A stretch of DNA of 46,913 bases from Streptomyces ipomoeae 91-03 (GTDB taxonomy: Bacteria > Actinomycetota > Actinomycetes > Streptomycetales > Streptomycetaceae), in contig NZ_AEJC01000271.1 in NCBI RefSeq assembly GCF_000317595.1, positions 1 to 46,913 on the forward strand. The letters are read 5' to 3'. Positions within the stretch are counted from its first letter, which is position 1. The number at the start of each line of letters is the position of its first letter. Under the pieces are notes generated by a model. The model searched no databases, had not been told where the DNA came from, and was given only the letters and a program-made list of their open reading frames with translations. A program made the translations under genes and the position numbers. Of the stretch, positions 1 through 8,201 are shown one piece after another.

Positions 1-2397
1 GACCGTATGCCGCGGCCTGCCGCCGACGCGTTGGGGCTGCTGCTGCGGGTCTTCCGCCCGCGCGGCGTACCCGTGGTGATGGCCGGCCGGCCCTGGCCCG
101 CCGGGGATTCCGGTCGCGCCCAGCTGGCGGCCGCGGCCGACGAAGTCCTCGAACTGCTCCCTCTGCGCCCGGCCGACGTCGCCAAGCTCGTCGACCTCCA
201 CGTCACCCGGCGGTTCGGCCACCCGGCCGACCCCGCGGTGGCGACCGCCGCGTCACGGGCCCTGGGCACGCTGGCAGGCAACCCGCGCGCCATGCTGTCG
301 ATCCTCGACACCCTGGACGGACAAGACCTGCTGGAACTCGACGGCCGGATGTGCCTCACCCGTGCGGAGAAACATCTGAGACTGACCACCGAGGAAGCCT
401 TCCTGCTCGGGTTCGGCCGGCCCCACGCGCCCCCGTACCCCGGCATCGTCGAGGCGGCGATCGTCACCGCCCGCGTTCTGGACCACGCCGACGTGCACGT
501 CGACGACGCGTTCAGGATAACGCCATCGGCCGGCGCCCGAGCCCTTGAGCACGCGCTGGACCGCCTGATCACGGACCGGATCCTGACTGCGGACCCGCAA
601 GACCGCCTGTCGTTCGCCGTCCCGGCGCTCGCGGCGGCCCTGCGGGCCCTGCCCAGCCGGCGCGACGTTCAGGGCAACTCCGCGCGGTACGTCACGCGGT
701 TGACGGACAAGCTCGGTGCCGAAGCCACTGGCCGCGGCTACCCGAGGCTGGCCGATCGCGTCGCGGCCTCCGGCCCGCGCCTGGCCGACTCCCTCTCGGT
801 GCCGCTGCTGCTGGCCGCGGCCCGCGAGGAGGCCAGGACCAACTGGCCCCGGTCGGCCCGCGCCTACGCAGCCGCGCTCCACCGGCTCACACCACAGGAC
901 CCGCGCACTCCTGGTGTGCTCCACGAGGCAAGCAGCCTGAGTCTGCGGCACGGCGACCACGACGGGCTCCTGGCGCTCGGCGAGCCGCTGCTCGCCCTCC
1001 TGGACACACCGCACACCGAACACACCGACGACGTCGAGAAACCAGCCGGCCTGTCGAGCGTTGCCACCGCATGGGCATGGGCGGCACTTCACGAACACCG
1101 CACCCCCCGCGCCGATGACATCCACCCCCGCTCCGGCGGGACGGCTGACCGGTTTCCCGCCGCGGCCCGGCTGGCGGCCCTCGGCGGCCTGTACGGCATC
1201 GGCCCGCTCACACCCCCGGCGACGACGGCCGCCCGCCACACCCCGGACACCGATCCCGGGCACCGCCGCACACCCTTGCCCTCACCCACCGAACTGCGTC
1301 TGGTGGCCGCCGCGGTGGGCAGCCACACAGAACTGAGCCGAGCACGGCACAACCTGCCCCCCGACGCACTCGACGACCAGGCCATGGACCGGCTGCGCCA
1401 CGCCGCCGCCTACGCAGACCTGGCCGCCGCATTCGGCGCCGTCCTCGGCGACCGGTACGTCGCGGCCCCCGATGGCATCGCCGTCCAGTACCAGGGCATG
1501 GTCCGCGACTACCTGACGGGGAACTGGGACGCCGCGCTGACGGCCGCCCGCCGCATCGAAGTACGCAGCCGGACCCACCCCGCGGCAGGCGTCCCGCACC
1601 TGCCGCGGGCGCTGGCCGCGGAAATCCACTGCACCCGCGGGGACATCGCACGCGCCCGCGCGTGGCTCGACCTGGTCCCCGACACCCTCACCCACCCTCT
1701 GGCGGCGCGCGCCCGCCTGGCCCTCCGGTACTGGTCGGGCCAGAAGAAGGAGGCGCTGGAGGAAGCCTGGTGCGACGCGCGGCAGGCACGCAAGAACGGC
1801 CGGCTCGCCGGCGTCGAACGGCTACTGCTGCGCATCCTGTCCCTCGCCGCCCTTCACGAGCTGCCGCAGAAGGTCCAGCAGGCCCTGGAGGAACTGGAAA
1901 CCCTGCACGAGGAAGCCGCCACACCCATGACCCACGAGGCCCTGCTCATCGCGCGGGGCGTCGCACATCACGACGCGGACAGCGCACTGACCGCCCACCG
2001 CTCGATCCAACGCCGAGGCGACGTCCACCTGAGCGTCGCCTCCAGCATGTGCCTGACGCACATCGCCGACGACCCCCGGCGCTGGCTGACCGAGGCCATA
2101 CGCAACGCCCACCCCCTCGGCCTGGGACGCCCCTTCCGCACCGCCGTCACCCGTGCCGCACAACAGCGCGACATCCCCGTACCGAGACTCCGCCGAGCAC
2201 ACCACAAGCTCACCGAACCCGACATCACACTGGTACGCATGGTCAGCGACGGCGCGACCAACCAGCAGATCGCCGCAGAACTCACCGCCGCCTGGCTCAA
2301 CGGAAGTCTCAACCGGCCCGACACCGCCTCCGCCCCGACACATCCACATCAGCAGCAGCCATATAAAGGATCTTGTATCTTGGTACACTCTGATTGA
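1..2397 (+). CDS. LAL-type LuxR family regulator, N-terminus beyond window and C-terminal HTH truncated
   Basis: This is the C-terminal ~800 residues of a large ATP-binding LuxR-family (LAL) transcriptional regulator. The reading frame is open to base 1, and the first visible residues read like the part of the AAA-type ATPase that follows Walker B (PVVMAGRPWP), so the true start and P-loop lie to the left. A helical TPR-like middle follows. Near residues 735-759 the start of a LuxR HTH is readable (LTEPDITLVRMVSDGATNQQ, then IAAEL). Family members continue for about 35-40 residues to complete the recognition helix; here the frame runs into an unrelated proline-rich tail and stops at 2397, inside the vapB promoter. 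The protein therefore probably cannot bind DNA as a normal LAL. I infer truncation by arrival of the downstream toxin-antitoxin module. Pathway unknown. Confidence 0.75.
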   Translation, partial: DRMPRPAADALGLLLRVFRPRGVPVVMAGRPWPAGDSGRAQLAAAADEVLELLPLRPADVAKLVDLHVTRRFGHPADPAVATAASRALGTLAGNPRAMLSILDTLDGQDLLELDGRMCLTRAEKHLRLTTEEAFLLGFGRPHAPPYPGIVEAAIVTARVLDHADVHVDDAFRITPSAGARALEHALDRLITDRILTADPQDRLSFAVPALAAALRALPSRRDVQGNSARYVTRLTDKLGAEATGRGYPRLADRVAASGPRLADSLSVPLLLAAAREEARTNWPRSARAYAAALHRLTPQDPRTPGVLHEASSLSLRHGDHDGLLALGEPLLALLDTPHTEHTDDVEKPAGLSSVATAWAWAALHEHRTPRADDIHPRSGGTADRFPAAARLAALGGLYGIGPLTPPATTAARHTPDTDPGHRRTPLPSPTELRLVAAAVGSHTELSRARHNLPPDALDDQAMDRLRHAAAYADLAAAFGAVLGDRYVAAPDGIAVQYQGMVRDYLTGNWDAALTAARRIEVRSRTHPAAGVPHLPRALAAEIHCTRGDIARARAWLDLVPDTLTHPLAARARLALRYWSGQKKEALEEAWCDARQARKNGRLAGVERLLLRILSLAALHELPQKVQQALEELETLHEEAATPMTHEALLIARGVAHHDADSALTAHRSIQRRGDVHLSVASSMCLTHIADDPRRWLTEAIRNAHPLGLGRPFRTAVTRAAQQRDIPVPRLRRAHHKLTEPDITLVRMVSDGATNQQIAAELTAAWLNGSLNRPDTASAPTHPHQQQPYKGSCILVHSD

Positions 2398-2416
2398 TAC
2401 ATTCCGACGGAGGAGG
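2374..2416 (+). promoter_or_regulatory. vapB promoter/operator and ribosome binding site
   Basis: An AT-rich island in very GC-rich DNA. TGTATC (2374-2379) and GATACA (2396-2401) form a perfect 6-bp inverted repeat, with another TACA at 2384-2387. TACACT at 2384-2389 could serve as a -10 box. A strong Shine-Dalgarno GGAGGAGG occupies 2409-2416, five bases before the vapB ATG. Type II toxin-antitoxin operons are usually autoregulated through such palindromes; that this one is bound by VapBC is inference. It overlaps the end of the upstream regulator frame. Confidence 0.55.
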
Positions 2417-2421
2417 TCATC

Positions 2422-2685
2422 ATGAGTCGGACGGTCATCGACCTCGACGACGAAGCACTGGAGGAAGCGGCCAAGGAACTGGGCACCGTCACCAAGCGCG
2501 ACACCATCAACACCGCACTGCGAGAAGTCACGGCTCGCTACCGGCGTCTGCGCGCGCTTGAAGAAGCCCGTGAACTGGCGGCCGACGGCGCTCTCGACAT
2601 GAATCTGCTGCTGGACAAGCGCGCGTACCGCCCCATGAGCACGGGCTCGGCAACCGACGACCGCGACATCGGAGCGGACGAGTGA
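2422..2685 (+). CDS. vapB: VapB-family antitoxin
   Basis: An 87-residue type II antitoxin. The N-terminal half has the pattern of VapB ribbon-helix-helix antitoxins: a short strand (TVIDLDDEALEEAAKELG) followed by TKRDTINTALRE and a basic helix. The rest is a flexible acidic tail of the kind that masks the toxin. It is preceded by a strong ribosome binding site and its own AT-rich promoter. Its last codons overlap the toxin start in a GTGA tetranucleotide (2682-2685), so translation is coupled. Expected role: neutralise the VapC RNase and repress the operon. It resembles the second vapB at 26.5 kb in its TK(R/K)(D/E)T(I/V)NAALR-type core, so the two belong to one family but are not recent duplicates. 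Confidence 0.85.
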   Translation: MSRTVIDLDDEALEEAAKELGTVTKRDTINTALREVTARYRRLRALEEARELAADGALDMNLLLDKRAYRPMSTGSATDDRDIGADE

Positions 2686-3095
2686 CCGTCGCCGACTACC
2701 TCATCGACACCTCCGCCCTCGCCCGCGTCCTGCTCCGCCAGAACACGGCCGAATGGGACGACAGGATCGGCGCCGGCCTCGTCGCGATCTGCGACCTCAC
2801 CGAACTGGAAGTCCTCCACTCGGCCCGTTCGACCGCAGACCGCGCCCGCTTGAAGGCGGCACTCGACGCCCACTACACATGGTGCCCCATGCCGGACGGC
2901 GTCTACCGCCGCTCCCGCACCGTCCAAGAGCAACTGACCGCCAAGGGGGAGCATCGCAGCGCGGGCCCCGTCGATCTCCTGGTGGCCGCCGCCGCGGAAG
3001 AAGCGGGACTCACCCTGCTCCACTACGACCGCGACTTCGAGACCATCGCCCGTACGACAGGGCAACCGGTCCGCACGATCGACGTCAGACAGTAG
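2682..3095 (+). CDS. vapC: VapC PIN-domain ribonuclease toxin
   Basis: A 137-residue PIN-domain protein of normal VapC length. The acidic metal-binding residues are all present: D9 in LIDTSAL, E41/E43 in TELEVLHSA, D98 in GPVDLLVAAAA, and D116/D118 in HYDRDFETIA. VapC toxins cleave RNA in a Mg2+-dependent way and are held inactive by VapB. The GTG start overlaps the vapB stop by four bases. The module appears intact, unlike the second copy at 26.3-26.7 kb. It sits immediately downstream of a truncated regulator gene, which suggests it arrived by transfer. Confidence 0.85.
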   Translation: MTVADYLIDTSALARVLLRQNTAEWDDRIGAGLVAICDLTELEVLHSARSTADRARLKAALDAHYTWCPMPDGVYRRSRTVQEQLTAKGEHRSAGPVDLLVAAAAEEAGLTLLHYDRDFETIARTTGQPVRTIDVRQ

Positions 3096-3188
3096 AGCCC
3101 GCCCGCTCGCGGGTGAGCGCCGGCCGGGCGCTCCGCCGTGACGCGCCTCCAGCCCGGAACTCGACGCAGGCCGCATAGCCAGCAACGT

Positions 3189-3432
3189 TCAGAAGTCCTT
3201 CTGGAAGTCGAACGTGTAGGGTCCCGCAACGCACTTTTCGGTGGAAATCAGATCTGCGGTGATGGTGCGGCCAGGCGCTCACATTGCTCGCGGAGTCCTT
3301 GGGGCTCGCGACGTCCTTCCCGCTCTTGAACACCGTGATCGTGCGCTGTGGCGGCCGGAAAGGTGCCTGCTGCGGGCAATGCGGGAGCGGCCCCCGCAGT
3401 GGCAGCAGTACCTCGCCCCGAGGACGACGTCA
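3189..3432 (-). pseudogene. possible frameshifted remnant of a small gene downstream of the M4 protease
   Basis: The 3096-3429 gap holds no intact gene. On the minus strand just after the protease stop, two overlapping frames look like parts of one protein: one reads RTITVFKSGKDVASPKDSAS (about 3350-3285), the other RTITADLISTEKCVAGPYTF and then DFQKDF to a stop at 3189-3191. A single frame change near 3285 would join them into a beta-rich C-terminus. I do not recognise the family. Protealysin-type proteases are often followed by a small inhibitor gene, but I cannot see the conserved features needed to name this one. Confidence 0.25.
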
Positions 3433-4527
3433 TACGAGGTTGAGGCCCCCGACCAGAACGCGAGACGGGTGCGGAACATACAGTCCTACCGCATCCCACG
3501 CGCTGAGCACCGCTTGTTGCGCGTCGGGCCCGTAAGCGCCGGCGGCGTTCGTCGTCAGCTCAGCGAACGACGCGAAGCCGGCGTTGGGACGGAGCTCTCC
3601 ACCGGCAAGCACGTCGTACCAGATTCGGCCGACGATGTCCCAGGCGTAGCCCCCGAGTTGGGTCGCGGCGCGGTAGAAGGCGTGGTTGGGAATACCCGAG
3701 TTGATGTGCACGCCGCCGTGGTCGAAGAATGTGTGCACGTAGTCGCGCATATGGGCAGGCTGCGGATCTTTGCCGAGCATCGGGTCGTCGTACGCGGTAC
3801 CTGGCGCCTTCATCGAGCGCAGTGCGACTCCGGCCACACCGGGGCGCAGCAGGTCCTCCCCGACCAGCCAGTCGGCCTGCGCGGCGGTCTGCCCTTTGGC
3901 GTACTGCTCGACCAGGCAACCGAAGGCATCGGACAGGTGCTCGTTCAGAGCTCCCGACTGGCCTGCGTACTCCAGGTTGGCGGTGTACTGGGTGACGCCG
4001 TGAGCGAGCTCGTGGCCGATAACGTCGAGAGATCTGGTGAAGTCGCCGAATATGTTGCCGTCCCCGTCACCGAAAACCATCTGCTCGCCGTTCCAGAAGG
4101 CGTTGTCGTAGTTCTCGAGGAAGTGGACGCTGGCCAGTAGCGGGAGGCCGTTTCCGTCGAGGGAGAAACGCTTCAATACCTTCAGATAGAAATCGAAGGT
4201 GGCTCCGAGACCTTCGTAGGTGTTGTTTACCGAAGAGTCCGGTACGGGATGGTCTCCTTCCCCCCTTACACGAACGCCTGGCAGGTACGGCAGGTGCTGG
4301 GCGTCGCAGATGGTGCGGCCAGGGGTGACAGGGGCGCCCATCCGCCAGGGTCGACCAGTCTGTGCCCTCACCTCTCGCTGGGCGCGTTCCGTCGCGTCGA
4401 ACACGAGAGTGCGCTGGGCGGGTGCGTACTGCGCCCGTGCCAACGTAGCGAGCAGATACGGAGGCACGATGGCGCAAGGCGTAGTAACCAGGGCCCTGTG
4501 CGTATGGCTGCGGATCTCATGAGCCAT
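3430..4527 (-). CDS. M4 family (thermolysin/protealysin-like) neutral metalloprotease
   Basis: A 365-residue zinc metallopeptidase. The zinc site HELAH lies at residues 172-176, the second ligand is in GALNEHLSD (Glu ~196), and the HINSG segment (GGVHINSGIPNHAFYRAA) carries the catalytic His region; all M4 hallmarks are present. There is no signal peptide and no long FTP/PepSY propeptide. Instead a short N-terminus with the PPYLL motif (residues ~22-26) is seen, as in protealysin-like enzymes, which lack classical secretion signals. The start at 4527 is chosen because GGAG lies eight bases upstream; the open frame reaches 4614. Downstream there is only a broken frame rather than an intact inhibitor gene. 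Confidence 0.85.
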   Translation of the reverse strand: MAHEIRSHTHRALVTTPCAIVPPYLLATLARAQYAPAQRTLVFDATERAQREVRAQTGRPWRMGAPVTPGRTICDAQHLPYLPGVRVRGEGDHPVPDSSVNNTYEGLGATFDFYLKVLKRFSLDGNGLPLLASVHFLENYDNAFWNGEQMVFGDGDGNIFGDFTRSLDVIGHELAHGVTQYTANLEYAGQSGALNEHLSDAFGCLVEQYAKGQTAAQADWLVGEDLLRPGVAGVALRSMKAPGTAYDDPMLGKDPQPAHMRDYVHTFFDHGGVHINSGIPNHAFYRAATQLGGYAWDIVGRIWYDVLAGGELRPNAGFASFAELTTNAAGAYGPDAQQAVLSAWDAVGLYVPHPSRVLVGGLNLV

Positions 4528-4816
4528 GAGGCGTACTCCCATCAGTGCGGACGGTAAGCGGGCGGTAAAGGAGCGTTTTGGTCCCTGCCGACGATCCGTA
4601 GAGTTGCCGTGCATCGGCGTGTCCGTGAGGGTGTTGATTTCTCAACTTCCAACAATGCGAGCGCATCCGCTGAAGGGGCCAGGAGCGTCACCCGTGATGG
4701 CTGGGTCGTCGAGGCGCAATGCCTGGCAACGGGGCTGGTCCAACACCCATGCTCGCCCTGTAGGCAGGGGCGGAGCCGGTAACTCCATACTCCTCACACC
4801 AATGTCCACCTGTCCC

Positions 4817-4852
4817 CGAGAGCCGGCAACTCAGTGCGAGTTGGGGCTCTCG
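4817..4852. other. strong imperfect hairpin
   Basis: Outer arms 4817-4823 (CGAGAGC) and 4846-4852 (GCTCTCG) pair perfectly; inner arms 4827-4832 (CAACTC) and 4838-4843 (GAGTTG) pair perfectly with a 5-nt loop. No T-tract follows, so a simple intrinsic terminator is not obvious. It lies 43 bases before the CRISPR-like repeat. Confidence 0.4.
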
Positions 4853-4895
4853 CACCGCATGGACGTGGGGGGCGCGAACTGAGAGGCACGCTCCC

Positions 4896-4924
4896 TTGCT
4901 CCCCGCATCCGCGGGGATGGTCCC
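4896..4924 (-). CRISPR. solitary type I-E-like CRISPR repeat
   Basis: A 29-nt element with the form of actinobacterial type I-E repeats: palindromic core CCCCGC-ATCC-GCGGGG followed by ATGGTCCC, flanked on the left by TTGCT. Minus-strand translation gives the RDHPRGCGEQ peptide typical of translated I-E arrays. Only one good copy is present. About 59 bases to the right, GCTCCCTGGGCGGGGG (from 4957) could be a badly decayed second repeat. No cas genes are in the window. It may be a relic array end or a chance look-alike; length and core match make the former more likely. Confidence 0.5.
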
Positions 4925-5729
4925 TGCAGGTCTCCGGCGAGTTTTCACCCGGCTCCGCTCCCTGGGCGGGGGTTGCGCGGCGCGGCATGCCGAAGCACGG
5001 CTCGTTGGCTCACACCGTCAATCCCTCTCCATGACGTAAGTCACGGATTGATCGACAGAACGCGGCGGCATTGTCCAAGGCCCGGGAGATCGGCGGGCTC
5101 GGTAGGGGCCCACTTCAACCAGGGTGTCAATGGTTGTCGGAGGTGTGGGCCGCGCATATTTCGTTGAGCGTGACAGGCAACCCGTGCGAGGGGTCGATCG
5201 ACCCGTCCGGTGGCGGCGTGACATGGCCAACGTCATCGGTGGTTTCCTCGGCGCGGAGAACCGTGTGGGATCACCCACGACCTCTCAGCCGCCATGTCAT
5301 CGGCGAAATGGTCCGGGCGGGCCTTTCCGCCGACGCACGGCAAGCTGCTCCGCGTGGAGCCGATCATCCAGCACATGGCCGAGGAGAGGGTCCGGCTCCC
5401 GGCATTTGCTGGGCGCGATCTCCATGTCCATCGCCTCGAAACACGCCCGCCGCCGCCGGCTCCGCATCGAGGCCACGTGGCCCTGGGCCAACGGGTTCAC
5501 CACCTGCCGGCAGCGACTCCATGAACTTCCCGCCGTCACCTGGCGGGCGGTCCGGCCCGTCCCGACGAAGACCAGAACGGAGGAGACCCGCACCACCCCG
5601 GGCCCGTGGAACCTTGCGCAGCCGCAGCGTCACGCGACGGCCCGCCCCCCGACGTCAGGGGACATCACGGGCGAACGACCGAGCCACTCAGCGACCGAAC
5701 CCCGCTGACGGATCGAGGTCAAAGACGGG

Positions 5730-6767
5730 TCACGTCGTGCCGCGGACATGCAGGCTCGGTGTCAGGACGATAGGGGGTGGCAGTTCGCCTGCGAGGAGTT
5801 GGTCGACTTGGTGGATAGCCAGTTCGCCCAGCCGTCGCTTGTCGAGGTGGAGGGTGGTCAGTGGCGGGTCGACCAGATCGACGACGCTCAGCCCGTCGTA
5901 GCCGACCAGTGCGCAGTCGTCCGGTACTTGGACGCCGAGCCGGCGGGCGGCCCGGAGCGCGCCGATCGCGACCAGGTCGTTGAAGGCGACCACGGCGGTG
6001 AGGTCCGGGCGCGCGGCGTACAGCGCCTCGAACGCGGCGGCGCCCCCGGCCGGGGACTGCTCCCCCATGACAATCCAGCCCTCGTCGACGGGCAGCGCGT
6101 GTTCGCCGGCGACTTCGAGGAAGGTGCGGCGCCGGACCAGCGGGGCGCTCACGCACTCGCAGTCGATCATGCCGATCCGGCGGTGCCCCCGGTCGATGAG
6201 GTGCTGCATCCCGGCCCGGATTCCGGCCGCGGTGTCGATGTGGACCAACGCGTGGTTCGACGAGTCCAGCCCGCGATCGACGATGACCAGCGGCACGGTG
6301 CCCACGTACGGCTCGAGCTGCGCATCGGGATGGCTGATGTAGCCGACAAGAGCGTCGACCTGTTGGCCGAGTGAGCGGACCAGGGCCAGCTCCCGGGACC
6401 GGTCGTTCTCGGTGCTGGCCACGAGCACCTGCCAGTCGCGTTCGTCCGCGGCCGCGATCACTCCTGCCACGAACTCCGGGAAGAAGGGGTTGACCACGTC
6501 GGGGACGATGAGCCCGACGGATACGACGTCCGGGCGGGCGAGCCCCCGGCCGAACCGGCTGGGCCGGTACCGCAGCCGCTTCGCGACATCGAGCACGCGT
6601 TGCTGAGTCGCCGGGTCGATCTCCCCCTTGCCGTTGATCGCCCGGGAGACGGTCTGATGGGACACGCCTGCCGCCTGAGCAACGTCGCGGAGCGTGACGC
6701 GCTTGGCGGTTCTCACACCCCGCGCCCGCTGGTTTTCCGTTTCCCGCTGTCCGGCCACGCTGCCCAC
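5730..6767 (-). CDS. LacI family transcriptional regulator
   Basis: A 345-residue LacI/GalR repressor. The N-terminal HTH reads VTLRDVAQAAGVSHQTVSRA, with hinge YRPSRFGRGLARP, then a periplasmic-binding-protein-like effector domain (VGLIVPDVVNPFFPEFVAGV ... FNDLVAIGALRAARRLGVQV ... VGYDGLSVVDLVDPPLTTLH). Effector domains of this type usually bind a sugar. The gene is divergent from the short frame at 6988, and a palindromic CGTTAACG-containing site at 6941-6966 lies between them, the expected position for its operator. The GTG at 6767 is the furthest upstream start; a second GTG three codons in is possible. The sugar cannot be inferred because the target gene is broken or unrecognised. Confidence 0.85.
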   Translation of the reverse strand: MGSVAGQRETENQRARGVRTAKRVTLRDVAQAAGVSHQTVSRAINGKGEIDPATQQRVLDVAKRLRYRPSRFGRGLARPDVVSVGLIVPDVVNPFFPEFVAGVIAAADERDWQVLVASTENDRSRELALVRSLGQQVDALVGYISHPDAQLEPYVGTVPLVIVDRGLDSSNHALVHIDTAAGIRAGMQHLIDRGHRRIGMIDCECVSAPLVRRRTFLEVAGEHALPVDEGWIVMGEQSPAGGAAAFEALYAARPDLTAVVAFNDLVAIGALRAARRLGVQVPDDCALVGYDGLSVVDLVDPPLTTLHLDKRRLGELAIHQVDQLLAGELPPPIVLTPSLHVRGTT

Positions 6768-6940
6768 TCACTTCTGTTCCTGTGCCGCCCTGTGTCCAAG
6801 TCAATCAGGTTCACCGGCCTGCCGCGCCATCACCAGCCCGGCACTGCCACGAGAGCGAGGCGGCGCCAGAACGCCACCGGCGGATCGTGAGCCGTCCGGC
6901 GGCGGGCGTTGACGGAATCTCGTGCCATGGGCAAGAATCC

Positions 6941-6966
6941 CGTTACCGGTCACGTTAACGGTAACG
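6941..6966. promoter_or_regulatory. palindromic operator for a LacI-type regulator
   Basis: CGTTACCG (6941-6948) and CGGTAACG (6959-6966) form a perfect 8-bp inverted repeat. Inside it is CGTTAACG (6953-6960), itself a perfect palindrome with the central CG step favoured by LacI proteins. It lies in the divergent region between the LacI gene and the GTG at 6988, so it can control both. Binding is inferred. Confidence 0.6.
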
Positions 6967-6987
6967 GAGCGAGCGAAGGAGAGCACA

Positions 6988-7239
6988 GTGGCTTCTTTGA
7001 GGGGCCCTCTACCGCACGAGCCCCACCCGGTGTTCCGTGGCGTGTTCCGCGGCTGGCACGCGAAGGCCGGCGTCTTCTCGGCGCTGCCGGACGCACCGGT
7101 GGAGCCGGATGACCCGCAGCCCTGGTGGCGCCGACTGAGAGTTCGGCGGCAGAAGCCGAGCAGCGGTGGAACTTCGCTCAGTCGGTCCACGACGCATCCC
7201 CGGGGCTGTCCTCCTCCCAGTGGGGATGGTCGGAGCTGA
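6988..7239 (+). CDS. short protein of unknown function, probably truncated
   Basis: An 83-codon frame starting at GTG 6988 with a good ribosome site (AAGGAGA, 6976-6982). It begins VASLRGPLPHEPHPVFRGVF, then GWHAKAGVFSALPD, and becomes Arg/Ser/Pro-rich after about residue 50, where it may have fused to unrelated sequence. I do not recognise the N-terminus. Its position directly behind a LacI-type operator suggests it was the first gene of a regulated sugar locus, now lost. It could instead be a genuine small gene. Confidence 0.35.
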   Translation: MASLRGPLPHEPHPVFRGVFRGWHAKAGVFSALPDAPVEPDDPQPWWRRLRVRRQKPSSGGTSLSRSTTHPRGCPPPSGDGRS

Positions 7240-7397
7240 CGAGAAGTGTTCCGTCGGATCGAGGTTCAGATCCTCCGGCGAGGCGTGGATCGAGGGTGAG
7301 CCCGCGGCAACGAGGCGCCGAACGTGCCGATCGCCAGAACGTTGCCGCGAACACCGGTCGCAACGACGCCCGGGAACGGCGAACCAACGCACAACAG

Positions 7398-8201
7398 CTA
7401 CCGAAGGGGCCACCGGACAAGGCGCACGGGGGTGAGCGAAGCGCCCCCCCGCCCCGACCGATCCGAACTGTCCGTGGTGCTGTCGTCGACGGTGCGGGTC
7501 CGCCGGGACATGTCGCCGAGCACCGTCTGCAGCGCGGAGGTGATCTCACCAGGCGACCGCGTCTTCAGACCGACATTCGTCTGCAGGGTTCGCCGGCTCT
7601 GTTCCTCGACCACGATCGAGGAGGTACGGGTGACCTGGGAGGCGATGCGGTGCTCCTGGCCCGCGTTGACCTGGACGACGGTCACCCAGCCGGCCGGGTC
7701 GACGAAGCGATCGGCCACGACTCTGCGGCTGATCAGCCGGATCTCGGCACCACGCCGCCTGCGCCACCACGGCCGCCGACGCGGCCACAGGAGGACGTTC
7801 TCCGCCTCGGTACGCTGCTCCAGGTCGGCGACCCGGCCCTTGAGATGCTGTAACAGCACCACTCCGGGCAGTTCGGCGATGCGGCCCTTGGGCAGGTAGT
7901 CGTGGAATCCGAGGGCGAGCGCCTGCCCTACCTCGTCCGCACCGGCCTCGCCGGTCAGCATGATGGCGCGGGCGTCGGGTCGCACCGCGCGCAGACGCTG
8001 AAACAACTCCGTACCGCTAAGGTCGGGGCCCATCCTCTGGTCGAGGACCACGACCGGGATCGGATGCCTCTCGACCAGGCCCAGCGCCGTGGCCGAGTCA
8101 CTCGCGAAACCCGTTTCAAGCCGGGCACCCACACGGATCAGCGCCGCCGTCTCCTCGGCGAGCGGCGCGCTGTCATCAACGACGAGAATCTCAAGACTCA
8201 C
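7398..8201 (-). CDS. response regulator with receiver domain and unrecognised C-terminal region
   Basis: A 267-residue protein starting at GTG 8201 (VSLEILVVDDSAPLAEE). The receiver domain has the acidic pair (VDDSA), the phospho-acceptor Asp in VVLDQRMGPDLSG, the Thr in IMLTGEAGADE and the Lys in DYLPKG. After about residue 125 comes a coiled region (LLQHLKGRVADLEQ), then an Arg/Trp-rich stretch and about 110 residues I do not recognise; no HTH is visible. The start overlaps the end of the upstream kinase fragment by 11 bases, so the two were translationally coupled. Partner: a histidine kinase of which only the ATP-binding part remains. Confidence 0.7.
   Translation of the reverse strand: MSLEILVVDDSAPLAEETAALIRVGARLETGFASDSATALGLVERHPIPVVVLDQRMGPDLSGTELFQRLRAVRPDARAIMLTGEAGADEVGQALALGFHDYLPKGRIAELPGVVLLQHLKGRVADLEQRTEAENVLLWPRRRPWWRRRRGAEIRLISRRVVADRFVDPAGWVTVVQVNAGQEHRIASQVTRTSSIVVEEQSRRTLQTNVGLKTRSPGEITSALQTVLGDMSRRTRTVDDSTTDSSDRSGRGGASLTPVRLVRWPLR

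Larger units (their letters stand above)
4528..5729. other. 1.2-kb stretch without recognisable gene
   Basis: Both strands carry overlapping open frames typical of GC-rich DNA but none with family resemblance or a good ribosome site. It contains a strong imperfect hairpin at 4817-4852 (CGAGAGC...GCTCTCG outer arms, CAACTC...GAGTTG inner arms) and a CRISPR-repeat-like element at 4896-4924, both listed separately. The rest holds nothing I can name. Confidence 0.5.

Noticed and set aside
253..1263. 336-residue open frame on the minus strand
   Set aside because: It lies fully antisense to the LAL gene; composition is Arg/Gly/Val-rich and fits no family.
3241..4140. 299-residue plus-strand frame
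   Set aside because: Antisense to the M4 protease, whose catalytic motifs are clear on the other strand.
5071..5901. possible transposase or coding region in 5.1-5.9 kb
   Set aside because: None of the six frames shows a transposase motif, terminal inverted repeats or a ribosome site.
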